Shown here piece by piece: positions 48,001 to 61,172 of a stretch of 64,000 nt of DNA (position 1 is its first letter; the number at the start of each line of letters is the position of its first letter). Under the pieces are notes generated by a model. It did no database searches. It was not told where the DNA came from and saw only the letters and a program-made list of their open reading frames with translations. The stretch lies in NCBI GenBank assembly GCA_002749535.1, contig MZZL01000405.1:620001-684000 (forward strand). Direction: 5' to 3'. The translations under genes and the position numbers were made by a program. This DNA is from Apophysomyces variabilis. Its lineage: Eukaryota; Mucoromycota; Mucoromycetes; Mucorales; Mucoraceae.

Positions 48001-48750
48001 TAACATGACGCATGATACGATTATTTTCTCCTTTTGATATCTTTTGACAACGACAAACAAGCACTTACCCATTTATTTAACTTTCGGTTTCCATAGTTAT
48101 CTAGGCCCGGAGCAAGTCTTGCTTGGACAATGATCTGGGCAACTTTAGTGTAGAAATTCTATATTTCCCATGATGACTTTAGTATATCTTACAGCAGCCA
48201 TCATCTCTGCCCTGTTCGTTCATCTGTCCAAAAAAAAAAAAAAAAGGGGGGGACAGCCGGCTTTTTTTTTTTTTTTAACATGACGCATGATACGATTATT
48301 TTCTCCTTTTGATATCTTTTGACAACGACAAACAAGCACTTACCCATTTATTTAACTTTCGGTTTCCTTAGTTATCTAGGCCCGGAGCAAGTCTTGCTTG
48401 GACATTGATCTGGGCAACTTTAGTGTAGCAATTCTATATTTCCCATGATGACTTTAGTATATCTTACAGCAGCCATCATCTCTGCCCTGTTCGTTCTTCT
48501 GTCCAAAAAAAAAAAAAAAAAGCCGGCTGTCCCTCCCTTGTTTTTATTTTTCTTTTGCCCCAACAATTCCCACCGACTGAGCGATTGTCCAAAAGAAATG
48601 ACCACTATTTTCACAAGGAAATCCCAACCAAACACTAAGTTTATAATCAATTACCTGTATAATATGCTCAAGCTTAGAATGACGGGTGCTGTTGGATGCA
48701 GACGGGGCGTTGGACGTGGCAGGTGACGACTGATAAGAACGTCGGTGCAT
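45034..48750 (-). CDS. ATG13: Autophagy-related protein 13, Atg1-kinase complex
   Basis: Minus-strand gene. Exon 1 (48750-48655) is MHRRSYQSSPATSN to KLEHIIQ. Exon 2 (48158-48069) is NFYTKVAQIIVQARLAPGLD to NRKLNKW. Exon 3 (47980-47718) is FNIATEDVDLLREDLKYWRS to RILLESWTLTL. Next is PVDLPNLYKRSIIFFRALHS, then RLLPCYNLYRRLRKFNDLNG, then IEYRFASMRI. Together these form the N-terminal HORMA domain that recruits Atg9. FKLHVRYRRNCNFQIEDSER closes it. A long Ser/Pro/Arg-rich disordered tail (about 47.0-45.0 kb) matches the region that binds Atg1 and Atg17 and is phosphorylated by TORC1. Intron 1 is unusually long (496 nt) because it holds a second, damaged copy of exon 2. The normal product requires that copy to be skipped. 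Confidence 0.93.
48002..48245. repeat. Tandem duplication unit 1, contains intact ATG13 exon 2
   Basis: From aacatgacgcatgatacg to the A-tract after ctgtcc. Nearly identical to 48277-48521 at a fixed 275-bp offset, with only four substitutions that I can see. It holds the intact 90-nt ATG13 exon 2 (48069-48158) and both its splice sites. Confidence 0.92.
48246..48276. repeat. Inverted linker between the duplication units
   Basis: Reads ggggggg acagccggc, then a T-tract. It is the reverse complement, with one mismatch, of the agccggctgtccctccc that follows unit 2 (48521-48537). The two units are therefore joined through an inverted copy of the downstream flank, bounded by an A-tract on one side and a T-tract on the other. 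Confidence 0.85.
48277..48521. repeat. Tandem duplication unit 2
   Basis: Second copy of the 48002-48245 segment, 275 bp further on. The four differences seen are single transversions. Three fall in the exon copy and change the protein; the fourth is in intron sequence. Confidence 0.92.
48344..48433 (-). pseudogene. Degenerate duplicate of ATG13 exon 2
   Basis: Exact 90-nt positional copy of the exon at 48069-48158. Both splice sites (aatatag acceptor, gtaagtgc donor) are intact, but three coding changes exist: Phe2 to Cys, Ile10 to Asn, and Tyr22 to a TAA stop. Inclusion would truncate ATG13 after about 53 residues, so normal splicing must skip it. Whether it is ever spliced in, as a poison exon, cannot be told from DNA. 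Confidence 0.85.
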
Positions 48751-49530
48751 GCTTTGTGTTTCTTAATGACGTTCGTTTTCAATGTCTCATAATAGAGGCG
48801 CAGCTCGTAAATGCTAGTGCTGAAAAGATCACTACCGCAGCACACGTTGGATAAAGATGGAAGGATGTGGAATCTTGCGATGGCGGAAACGATGATCGAT
48901 AGACCAATAGCAATATAAAAAAAATAACAGTTGCAACAGTCGAGTTGACCCAAATGGCTATTTACTGGACTTGCGGACTTTCTCTTGTTTTTCTCTTTTC
49001 TTGTTTTTCTGTATTTTCCCCTTCTCTGATTCTTGAAGAAGTGGGAAAAGGATTCGAAAACAGAAGAGTTCAAGCAAGCCTGCACAGAACGCTTAAAAAT
49101 GAACGCTGGTCTCATCTCCGCTCACGATTTAAACACAGCCTCGTGATTGGTCAAGTTGACGGGCTCTTCAACCTCGCGCGTGTCATGCGCATTCTTGCGT
49201 GTGTGCATGTATATATACATGTATGCTCTAAACATCCACAAATTGGAAACCAAAAATTTCCTTTCTGTTTTTCTTTTCCTGTTGATTATTTTTTTTCTTC
49301 TTTGTAAACAAACTCTGGGTTTCGTACTTTATTCAAGTGAATCTTTGGGAGAAAAAGAGAAGCGTATGCAAAGACGTAAATGGAGAGCGGAAAACTAAGG
49401 GTACAGAGAGGAAGTGAAAGGGAGAAAGAGAGAGAGAGAAAAGTTGTGAACAAGGGTGTTTAGGTTGATAAAATGCAAAAGGTTGACATTGGGCAAAAGT
49501 CCATTGGTTTTGCTTGTTCCTTCCTTCTTT
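48751..49530. other. ATG13 promoter and GFA1 3' region
   Basis: 780 bp between the ATG13 start and the GFA1 stop. Contains a tgtgtgcatgtatatatacatgtatg palindromic-looking tract at about 49199-49225 and a gagagagaga run at about 49426-49440. No gene supported. Confidence 0.5.
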
Positions 49531-52253
<2,723 letters not shown>

Positions 52254-53383
52254 GATGAAAAGATGAAGTGAAGATGAAGAAGAAGGAAGGTTGCGTTAAG
52301 CAAGGAAAGGGAGAAGAACCTTTGCAGAGACGCTCAGGCGCGTGTCTTTTATAGCCTTTTGGGGGGAGGCAATAGCAAAGAAATCCTGTTCGGACGTCAC
52401 GTCAAAAAAAAATTCATTCCGCGGATGGCCCACCTTAGTTTTCCGCGGTGTGGTCTATTTGCTGCCTCTCTCCTCACTTATCACCTCTTTTCTCTCTCAT
52501 ATTCTCTGTCTTTTCACGGGCCAGTCGAATCGTTTATCTGGCGGGGATGCGGTGCTTTGTTCTATTTTCGGCAGTTTTTTTTTAGTTCACAGTAGAAATT
52601 TTCAAATACGGACATCGTTACATGTGGCCTTATCCACGTTCTTTCAATCTTTTTTTTTTATCTATGAAAATCTGCCAAAGCTTCTTTCTGTGAGACGCTG
52701 ACATGGTTGACATAGTCGCGTCGATTGGGCGGATCCTCGATCTCCAAAGAAACACGTTGACATGAACAACCCATCTCTATAACTCCACGCTATTTTCGTA
52801 AATATCGGTGATAATCTTGTTATTGATGAATCATCCGTATTTCGTTTTCCCTTACTTTTTTTTATGGGAGCAAAAAACGCCTGCGTCTTGTCACACACGT
52901 GTTAATGCATTTTTCCCGCTCATCCGTTTTTGAGCGAGGGACCTTTAACCGATCAATAGATTCTATTTTATGTATCAACCATCTTATCCCAGGGAAAATC
53001 GGATAGCGCTGGGAAAAACAAAAAGGCAAATAGTAATAAATGGTGGGAAATTTTGTCCGCCAATGGCTCAGCCCTTTCGGCATAGGAAAGAACGAAAAAA
53101 ATAATGCCAAAAGAAATCAAGCCCGATATTGCACGGTGAAACATAATTAAAAAAAATTCATACTAAGTGTCAAATGGCTACGTTTCGGTCGCTAGAACAA
53201 ATAAAGACCAAAGCAACGATATGCGGAAACCAAAAAAATTGGCTTGGTAATATGACGCGGCACGTCCCTTTTAAGAAGTAAAAGAAAACAGAAAGATGAT
53301 TGCAAAAAACGTGCGTGCTCGTTGTGCTAGAAAGCAAACTTTGTTTCTAATGGTTTTATTTTTCTATTCAATGGAGGCAATGA
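52254..53383. other. GFA1 promoter and deacetylase 3' region
   Basis: 1.1 kb. C/T-rich next to GFA1 (52270-52600), AT-rich elsewhere, with no recognisable ORF. It should contain the GFA1 promoter and the 3' UTR of the chitin deacetylase. Confidence 0.5.
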
Positions 53384-54998
53384 TTAAAACAAGTTCAGTA
53401 GCATAGCGGGCAAGATCATCAACGAGGCACCCATGAGAGCCTGGTCTTTGAGTGAGCCTGCCGCGTTTTGTGGCTTGGTTGTGCTATTATTGCCCGATGG
53501 CGAAGTCTGGCTTTGATTTTCTGTCTCCTTGTAGATTTGGTGATACGCCATGTTAGCACATTGGGAGGTGGTAGTAAGATTATAGGCACCCTAAGAAAAA
53601 GGCAACAAGAAAAGTTTTTTAGGGTTAAGGGTATTTCTTTTTTACTTTTCTTAGGCCTTTCTTGTTTTTTTTTCTTTTTTGGCCATGAGCTCCTTACCTT
53701 AATCGTAGGCAAAATCTTGATAGCCACATCAACTGTTTCTTTCTTTAGATCGTGTTCCAGACTGACGCCTCCTTCTGGGGCAGTAGCAGCTGCAGCGGCC
53801 CTAGAAATTTTGCGTGTTCAATGGCATCCCAAAACCGGGAGACGGACTTGATCATGCTATTGCCTTCTTACCATTCTTTTGCCTTTGCTTCAATCGATGC
53901 TTGATCAGTTCCAGGGGTTCCCAACTACGTTTGTTATCATAATGAACTTAGTCTCTTTGTTTTTCTTTCCGAATCTAGGTCGTATGATTTTTTTTGGTAC
54001 CTTCCAATCAAAAGTGTCGTAATTCCAGATGACAGCTATGGTAATGTTTACCATGGTTACTATCGACCGGGTTTCCTAAGATGTATCTTTTTTTTTTTTA
54101 CTTACGAATAAATCCGAGTTGTTTAACGATATCACGCACACGGTTATCCATGTCACCATAAGCCTACAAAAAGACACATCAATAAGCCATTTGTGTCAAG
54201 AGATGAAGAGGGCTTTGCAAAACCTACAGGACGCATGAATTTAGGAGAGACACCAATGACCTCTTTCACGGCAAGTTCTGTCCACTTCAATTCAGCCACA
54301 ATCTGATCCGTTGTTTGGCTGGTAAGCATGCTATGGGACCTGTGATACGTTGACAGATGAGACGAGCTCTTTTCTGCAGTCCAACATACTACTGGACTTA
54401 CCAGGTGTGAAGACCAATTTCATGGCCAGCCTTATGGATGCGCTGCAGAATTTCGGGATATTGAATGACTTGACCACCAATAACAAAGAAGGTAGCCTTG
54501 ACCTTCATACTATCGAGATAGTCCAAGAGTGCAGGTGTGGCGGCAGTGGGTCCATCATCATAAGTCTATAGAACGTTTCTCTAAGTTCTTTTTTCTCTTT
54601 CTTTCTTTTTCCCCAACAGGCTTAAATGGGAGGTCTTTTTTTTTCTTTACCAAAGCCCAGTTGCCTTTCTGGCAAACAAAGATATCATCCTTTCCTCTGC
54701 ATTGGGAGAATGACCAATGGCAGTAAGGATCTTTTCCTGTGGTATCAGTTGGGATCAAAGTACCGTCAGGGTTTTTCTTCACGACAGGTGCATTTGCAAC
54801 CTTTGATTTATCCAACAAGGCTACCCATTCTGGTTTGGGAGCAGGGACGCTGAGTGGCGCTGGATAGACGTTTTTCCAGGGGAAATTGCTGGTTGGTGTA
54901 TAGTTGGCCGGGGCTCCTGCTCCAAGGGCTTCTTGTGCAGATGCCCACTGAAGACCACACGAAGCAACAACAGCTAAAAGCAAGGTCTTTGTTACCAT
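53384..54998 (-). CDS. Chitin deacetylase, secreted and probably GPI-anchored
   Basis: Starts MVTKTLLLAVVASCGLQWAS, a signal peptide with a likely cut after ASA. A linker of about 110 residues follows. The NodB deacetylase domain has motif 1 TYDDGP, motif 2 HEIGLHTW|SHSM (the His-x3-His zinc pair, split by an intron), motif 3 FMRPAYGDMDNRV, motif 4 VIWNYDTFDWK and motif 5 GGVSLEHDL. The tail is Ser/Asn/Thr-rich and ends in a hydrophobic stretch (GASLMILPAMLLNLF), typical of a GPI signal. The enzyme removes acetyl groups from nascent chitin to make chitosan, a dominant wall polymer in Mucoromycota. All five catalytic motifs are present. GFA1 lies 1.1 kb downstream on the same strand. Confidence 0.94.
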
Positions 54999-56195
54999 GA
55001 TGTGATGGCGTAGAAAATAGAAAAGAACGAAAAAGAAAAAAAGAGTAAAACGAAAGAAAAACGAATGTAGTAAACTGTCGATCCTTTTTTTTTTCTCTTT
55101 CGCTTATTCTCTATTTATGTCCCTGTCCTAAATATGGCACAATCCATTTCACTTATTGACAAAAGCTTATTGGCGATTGGGAGAATGAGAACATGATGTA
55201 GAAACCTAGGAAACAACGGAAAGGGGCCTAGAACGGATCAATCATTTTTTTAGTGTTTATTTGGAAGCTCTTCAAGTGTGCAAAGCAAACATTGCGGAAG
55301 ACGTAATTTTACGCCTTATTTATTCACCTTTGTTACTTTCTGGTATCTTAGATATTTCACTCTCTGTCTCTTATTCTGTTAAATGGACTTATGGTTTTTT
55401 TTTTCAGGGCGACCCACGATAGTTTTCTTTTCTCCACTGAAACATTTGGATTAGCGTATCACAGTCGTTCCCAATTTTAGTATGAATTTTTCGAGCCCAA
55501 CGAACACAAACTAGCGTCCGAGGGTTTTCTCCGCACACAAATAGTCCAAAAATAGCTTGGCCATAGTAACCATTCATCAACGCAGGTACGCTTGATTTTT
55601 AGCCCCTTCCAGTCATCAAACCCACTTTGGAACAGCCAACCTTAACTTCTATCAACAAGATCAACTTCATCAACAGAAAGAGGAAATGCACCATGATCTG
55701 TGTAGTTTTTGTCACTGACCGATGGACTTATACAGAAAGGAAAACAATGCATGCAGCAAAAAGTTTAAGGGAAACGAAGCTAAGCCAAGAATTCGAACCT
55801 TAAGCATCAACATCGGAAACGTCAAACAACCTACAAGAGGAAAAAAAAAAAGAAGGGGCGATCTGGTAAATCTTATTGAAATCTCGGGAATAATTGAGAA
55901 ATATGGTTTAGTGGGGGCTGAATAGGATAGAAAATGACGATTTGGTTAGAGAGCGATCTGCTTTCACCGATCCAGCGATCAAACCATCCTTGACTAAAGA
56001 CAGAGAAATGTATAAATTGTTCTTTGTCATACCCAAATGTTACCATAAGGAAGGGATTATAAAAAAAAAGCTGCATAAATGAACGACACCTTTTCTGCCT
56101 GCAAAAGGTAAACTGACGTTATAAATAATCTGCACTACATGTATAATGTGAAACTTAAGAAAGACAAATAGGAAAGAATAAGGCTTACTGTTCTC
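54999..56195. other. Intergenic, no supported gene
   Basis: 1.2 kb between the chitin deacetylase start and the NPR2 stop. An A/G-rich leader precedes the deacetylase ATG. The 67-codon ORF at 55722-55925 is Lys-rich and unrecognised. No RNA gene seen. Confidence 0.5.
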
Positions 56196-58181
56196 TATTC
56201 TCTTTTGCAACCCAGATGGCAAATATATTTCATTTTCTCCAGCGAATCTTTAGAAGGATTCTGTAATCAAGGGTATGTATGTATCTATTCTCGCTATTTT
56301 TCTGTTCTTTCACTAAATCGATATACGAGACATTCTCGGACTCCCTCGTTGTTCATGCATGGAATAAAGTTAGATCATCGGTAGATGAATCTTACATACC
56401 ACTGGCAGGACGGATCATTTTCTCGCCATGATTCTTTTCGTGTCCTTTCTATCGCATGACCATATTCCATATGGCTGTGACCTGTTGTGTCCAAATCAAA
56501 TGCATTTGTGCGAAATCCAAGTTGGTCATCCAATTCCTGCGGCGAACATTTGAGCTCTGTGCAAATTGCATCGTAGTGATGCAGACCGTCTAAGAAAGGA
56601 ATGATATCTGGATGGATAGTAGTGCCTGTATTTCGGTTGATGATTTTCCCATATTGTTTTTTGGGAGGAAGTCCTGGATGAGGTTCATTCGGATTGCATT
56701 GGGTGAGAACAGCGTACTTATGAACACGATAGATCAGCCCTTTGATCACGCCATAGGAGATAAAACGTCTGGTTATTTTAGGTAATCATAGGCGAATAAA
56801 GATTGAGTTAGTCTCGTGGCATGAATACACACTTTGCTTCCACGTTTTCTGTGACCATACCTCACGTCAATCGGTAGGGACGCAACCTGATGTTCAGCTA
56901 TCCAATCTCGTACAGTTAGGCCATATTGTAAACCACAGTATAAAGCAAAAATCCGTGAAAGTGGAGGCGGCGATCTGTCTATAAAATAGTAATTATAAGC
57001 TACTGTTCTAAACAGAAATCATAAGAGGTACATACTGGGTAGTACTACATAGCGCAGGCATTCTTGTGCCAGCCCAGTCTTGTCATCCAACAAGCGTGTG
57101 ATCTCTGGTCTGACGGCATACACGTTCGAAAACTGGAAGATATCAGTCATAATGATACATCCATAATATCTAAAAAGGAAAAGTGGTGGTGGTTACGAGG
57201 TAAGGTGGGAATCCATGGATCGATAACGCAATCCACATTACAGTAAATGTTCCATGCTTTGCCTAGCCCACTCAGGCTTGACATTGGCTAACTCCGCAAT
57301 ACGTTTAACATGGTTAATTCCGTTGATATGACTGGCAATCTACAACATGAAAAGTAAAGATTGCTGATCCATAACCCTCTTTGGAGGAAACGAGAAGCGA
57401 ACTAACCTTTTGGACGGTAATATCCCAATTTAAAGTCAACATTTTCTTCAGATCCACTGTGCACACCGGTACTTGGTGGTCGCTTACAGTGGGCGGATTA
57501 GGATAAGTGGGGAACAATTTCAAATTAATTGTATTAAACGTATCTGCAGAGTCATGGAGGGTCAAAAAAAAACACACACACACACGCATACACGTTTGAT
57601 TTGCTTTTTCCTTTCCAACTTACTGATAGGGATTTGGCATTCACAGTAACTGTTCAAATCCTCAAAAAGCTGCTCAATGACGTTTTGCACTGACCGGGAT
57701 TCGAGACTAGCGTCTTGCGAAAGAAAATCGCATTCGAGCTGCAAGTAATTGCATAAGCATAAGGTCAGAAGTTGTTTCCTTTTTTCTTTTTTTTTACCTC
57801 TAACCCTTCAAGCACTCTAGCCAGCTTTCGCACGACCGCTTCATAACTGCTGGTTTCTGCATCCCGTTCAAACACAAAACAGACATTGAATCTGAATTCA
57901 TTACGGAGATGTTGGTATTTTTCGTGGTCATGTAGTACTATCGGACATCCCATGACTTTATAGTTATTGGTGCATATAGTGACCAGGCGTTTATAGAGTT
58001 GTTTCTTTGGGATAATGTATTCGCTAATGGCTTCGAAATCGATAAGAGGTTTGGAGCTGTTGGAGTCATTCTGAAAAGTCACGCTTCCTTCAGGAACTTG
58101 GTGCTTTACTATTGTGCCTTTTATGATATCAAAGACGGCGTAGAATATGCTGTGGATGCGAGGGAAACCTTGAAACTCCAT
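56196..58181 (-). CDS. NPR2: NPR2/NPRL2, GATOR1/SEACIT subunit
   Basis: Multi-exon minus-strand gene starting MEFQGFPRIHSIFYAVFD. The longin-like N-domain continues with DFEAISEYIIPKKQLYKRLV, CTNNYKVMGCPIVLHDHEKY and RNEFRFNVCFVFERD, all strongly NPRL2-like. ECDFLSQDASLESRSVQNVI and INLKLFPTYPNPPTVSDHQV follow. The C-terminal winged-helix part has ITVQK|IASHINGINHVKRIAELA, LLYYGCIIMTDIFQFSNVYA, RRFISYGVIKGLIYRVHKYA and LDGLHHYDAICTEL. The short last exon (YNPSKDSLEKM to HLGCKRE, about 56262-56196) follows a donor at the end of the visible ORF. The complex is a GTPase-activating unit that turns TORC1 off when amino acids are scarce, at the vacuole. Complete as far as seen. Confidence 0.93.
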
Positions 58182-59690
58182 AGGGCTCAAAAAGGTAAGA
58201 GAAGTGATGCATGTGCAGTCCGATGCAACTGCCACTCATTGCAAGTCACGGCCATTGTTCCAAATCCGATCGAGTCCAAAAAAGTGTAAAACGGATTATC
58301 AAAGCCCTGTTTTTGAACCCCTTGTCTCTCTTTTTTTTTTTTGGGATGATCCAGTATGGTTCAAGTTTCGCGAGTTTAAAAAAACTGAAAGAAAAAGAGA
58401 TATTGATGAGACGTGAAATAGATTAGAATTTTGTTCTCAATAGAATTAAAAGTCTATGTTCTTTCTTTCTATCTCTTTCATCTTTTTATTGTGGTCTAAT
58501 TTTTCCTTTTTTTTATATGAGGTTGGGTATTGATGGACGCGGCGGATCATGTTTTGAAGACACGTACAAGTAAACATTTGGAGCACAGCCAGACTTATGC
58601 ACGATGGAGAAACGCGCATCCAACAAATCGGAGACCGGTTTAAATAGATTAGCCAGTGCTTTGTGAAACGCACATCATGGTAAGCACACACACACACACA
58701 CACACACTCTCTCTCTCTCTCTCTCTCTCTTCCCTCCCCCCACCCAAGTGTTTTTTTTTTGGGAAGAAAGGATTTTCTATTTTTTCCCACCCTGACGCCT
58801 CACTTGTTCCTGTTTGTTATTTATTGCCCTTCCCCTTATTTTCAGTATGCAGAAACAAAATAAAAAAAAGAGAGAGAGAGAAAAAAAGAGAGTAAAAAGG
58901 ATTCCCCCATCCTTGTTCCCTTGTTTAGTTACAACCTGCCAAATAGAGTGTACAAGACAATTCGCGATTGAGATTTTTTTTTTTGCTTTGCTTTTTGATC
59001 GAACTCCGAGCGGAACGCTTAAGGATTATACATCAGCATGCGCACACACAAATATACCCTGCCTGTTCGGGGATCCGGAGAAATTATTTTATTCTAATAT
59101 ATATATGCGATAGAGTTGTACAGCATGACAATGTACACGACGTCATGTCGTGCATTGCCTGCACATGGTTTCATTTTTTTTTGTCTTTGCAAACAGTTCA
59201 TTTCCGAGCAAAACGAACGTAGTGTACCATTATTTTACACTTTTTTTAGTAGAATCAAATAAACAAGTTTTTTTTAATGTTCTGGATAGGAGAAAAAGAA
59301 AACAAAGAAAAAGTACAGTGGTATATGAGGAAAGACGAAAGGAGGACTTTGCGTTTCTGGGAAGAGTGAAAGAGCGAAGAAGAAGAAAGAGAAAGAGTGG
59401 GAGAAAAATGATGCTATCTTCTAATATAAGAATGTGATAGCAAGATAACATTGGGAAGAAGGGTAAAAAGAAAAAATAGTTAATTGTATACACCTTTTAG
59501 GAAGAATATAACACAGTATGGAAACAACAACAAAAGAAAAGAAAACGAAAACGGGGATAGAAGGATAGGTTTGGGGGAGGATGAATGAGAGGGAATAGTG
59601 AAGATGGAATAGAAGACCAAGGGAAGGATGGCTATAGGTTTGTTTTGTTTCCTTTTTTTTTCTGGAGGACTTTCTTTTCGTTTTTCTGTT
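58182..59690. other. Repeat-rich intergenic region
   Basis: 1.5 kb upstream of NPR2 with many homopolymers, the dinucleotide repeat listed next, and overlapping low-complexity ORFs in both directions. None carries a recognisable domain. Confidence 0.55.
58684..58731. repeat. Compound (CA)n(CT)n microsatellite
   Basis: About 11 CA units run directly into about 12 CT units without interruption, ending at tccctccccc. The ORFs across it on both strands are repeat artefacts. Confidence 0.92.
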
Positions 59691-60023
59691 CTAGTGCTTG
59701 TCATGTAGGCTATGAATACTACCACTGCTTGTAGTTGGAGATGGGATAACGGCGGTCAGACGGTAAAAGGGATCATCTTGCCATGTATAATAATAACCCT
59801 TGGTTTTACGAATATATCTGTTTTGATGGGTGTCATACTCCCAACATCGGGTACAGTATTCTCCAGCACTCAAGAAACGATTGCATGTGGAACATTTATG
59901 GTGACAATCTGAACAGAACCAGTCGGAAGAGAGGACCTTGTCACAAGAACCACAGATTACTTTATCGTCATGGTCGAAATGAGGTTGAATGGGTGAAGAA
60001 GGTGGTGACGGGAAATAATTCAT
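59691..60023 (-). CDS. Small four-CxxC zinc-binding protein
   Basis: A single-exon gene of 110 residues starting MNYFPSPPSSPIQPHFDHDD. Residues about 24-62 carry four evenly placed CxxC knuckles: CGSC, CSDC, CSTC and CTRC, with HH in between. The spacing fits one or two zinc sites of rubredoxin/LIM-like type. An aromatic and basic stretch (HQNRYIRKTKGYYYTWQDDP) and a Ser/His-rich tail follow. I know no characterised family with this layout. It could bind RNA, protein or zinc. The regular cysteine pattern in an otherwise repeat-rich region argues that it is a real gene. Confidence 0.6.
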   Translation of the reverse strand: MNYFPSPPSSPIQPHFDHDDKVICGSCDKVLSSDWFCSDCHHKCSTCNRFLSAGEYCTRCWEYDTHQNRYIRKTKGYYYTWQDDPFYRLTAVIPSPTTSSGSIHSLHDKH

Positions 60024-61172
60024 TTCTTATTTTGGGTGCGATTACCAGGAGAGGTAAGTGTATAAAAAGGAACAAAAAAAAGATGAAGGAAAGAAAAAAA
60101 TCTGAACTGTGGAAACTGTTGCCGTATTTATATATAGGAATCTGATGCACGGACGTTGCAAAAAGAAAAAAAAAATTACACGTACACAAAATGCATCTCG
60201 TACTGAAAAAGCTGGTTACGAACAAACGTCTCATATCAAGAAGCAAAGCATGCAGTCAATGTCACACGGTCTTCTCTTACCTTTTTTTTTCCTCTTCTTG
60301 ATTTTCTTCCACTTCTCACTCTATCTCCACGTGTCAAATATCAATGGCTCTTTCTCTTTGTACTCCCCTCCCCCATCTTCTGTCCCTCTTGTCAATCATG
60401 CCTCCCCCCAAGTCTTACTCTTCCTACTACTACTACTACTACTAGTAGTAGTAGTAGTAGTAGTAGTAGAGTAATAATACTTAATATTGGTCGTATCATT
60501 GTCATTGCATGCGGAACATGAAAATGGGCACCACCATCCCCGTAGGAGCGCGGCGATACAAGCGAATAGTTATGAACTTTTTTCCCGAATTGAAAATAAA
60601 AAATTTTAGTCTTATCATGCACATATACTCGCTTCTACATCGCATAGCGCGCGCACGCATTCATTTCCGTATACTATAATTTCCCCCCCTTCTCTTTATT
60701 TTTCTATTTGGATAGTTTAACATGATAATACGAAATTACCAAAAATATCAATCGATTGAAACAAGCCTCTTCGTTGTAACGCATTGAATGCCTATCCTTC
60801 CTCTCTCTTTCTCTCTTTCTCTCTCACACCACCATCTCCTTTTTTTTTTACCTTTTTTTTTCACTTTGCTTTTAATACAGTGACATCCGATATAACTGAG
60901 AACAGAATTGAGTAAGAAAATAATAATAACGATAATGATAATAAATAAAGATAATAAAACAAAAATAATAGCCAAGTTGTCTGTCATGCATGATGCAAAC
61001 CATGAATATGATTCCGCTCGATATGTCACGCGATGTTGATGTGAGAGAAAACAAAGTAAAAGAAAAGCAATAAGAAATGACATGGCAGAAAGAGAGTTGT
61101 AGAGGATCAAGTGCTGCTCTTGTTTTTTTTTCTTTTTCTTTGTTTAGTTGCCCCTATATGCTTTTTTTTCCC
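60024..61172. other. Repeat- and homopolymer-rich intergenic region
   Basis: 1.1 kb with poly-A/T and poly-C/T tracts and AATAAT/ATAATA-rich DNA (60920-60970). It contains the CTA palindrome listed separately. ORFs here are low-complexity. Probably includes the RPAP1 3' UTR. Confidence 0.55.
60424..60469. repeat. CTA/TAG triplet palindrome, 20-bp arms
   Basis: A run of CTA units switches at one point to TAG/GTA units, so positions 60424-60463 form a perfect palindrome with 20-bp arms and no spacer, centred on actagt. Two further TAG units extend the right arm. It could form a hairpin or cruciform. Confidence 0.93.

Noticed and set aside
48445..48726. Plus-strand ORF with a Lys run, reading across the duplicated ATG13 segment
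   Set aside because: Created by the A-tract and antisense of ATG13 intron and exon sequence.
58656..58895. Plus-strand ORF with Thr-His and Ser-Leu runs
   Set aside because: Pure translation of the (CA)n(CT)n microsatellite; no other support.
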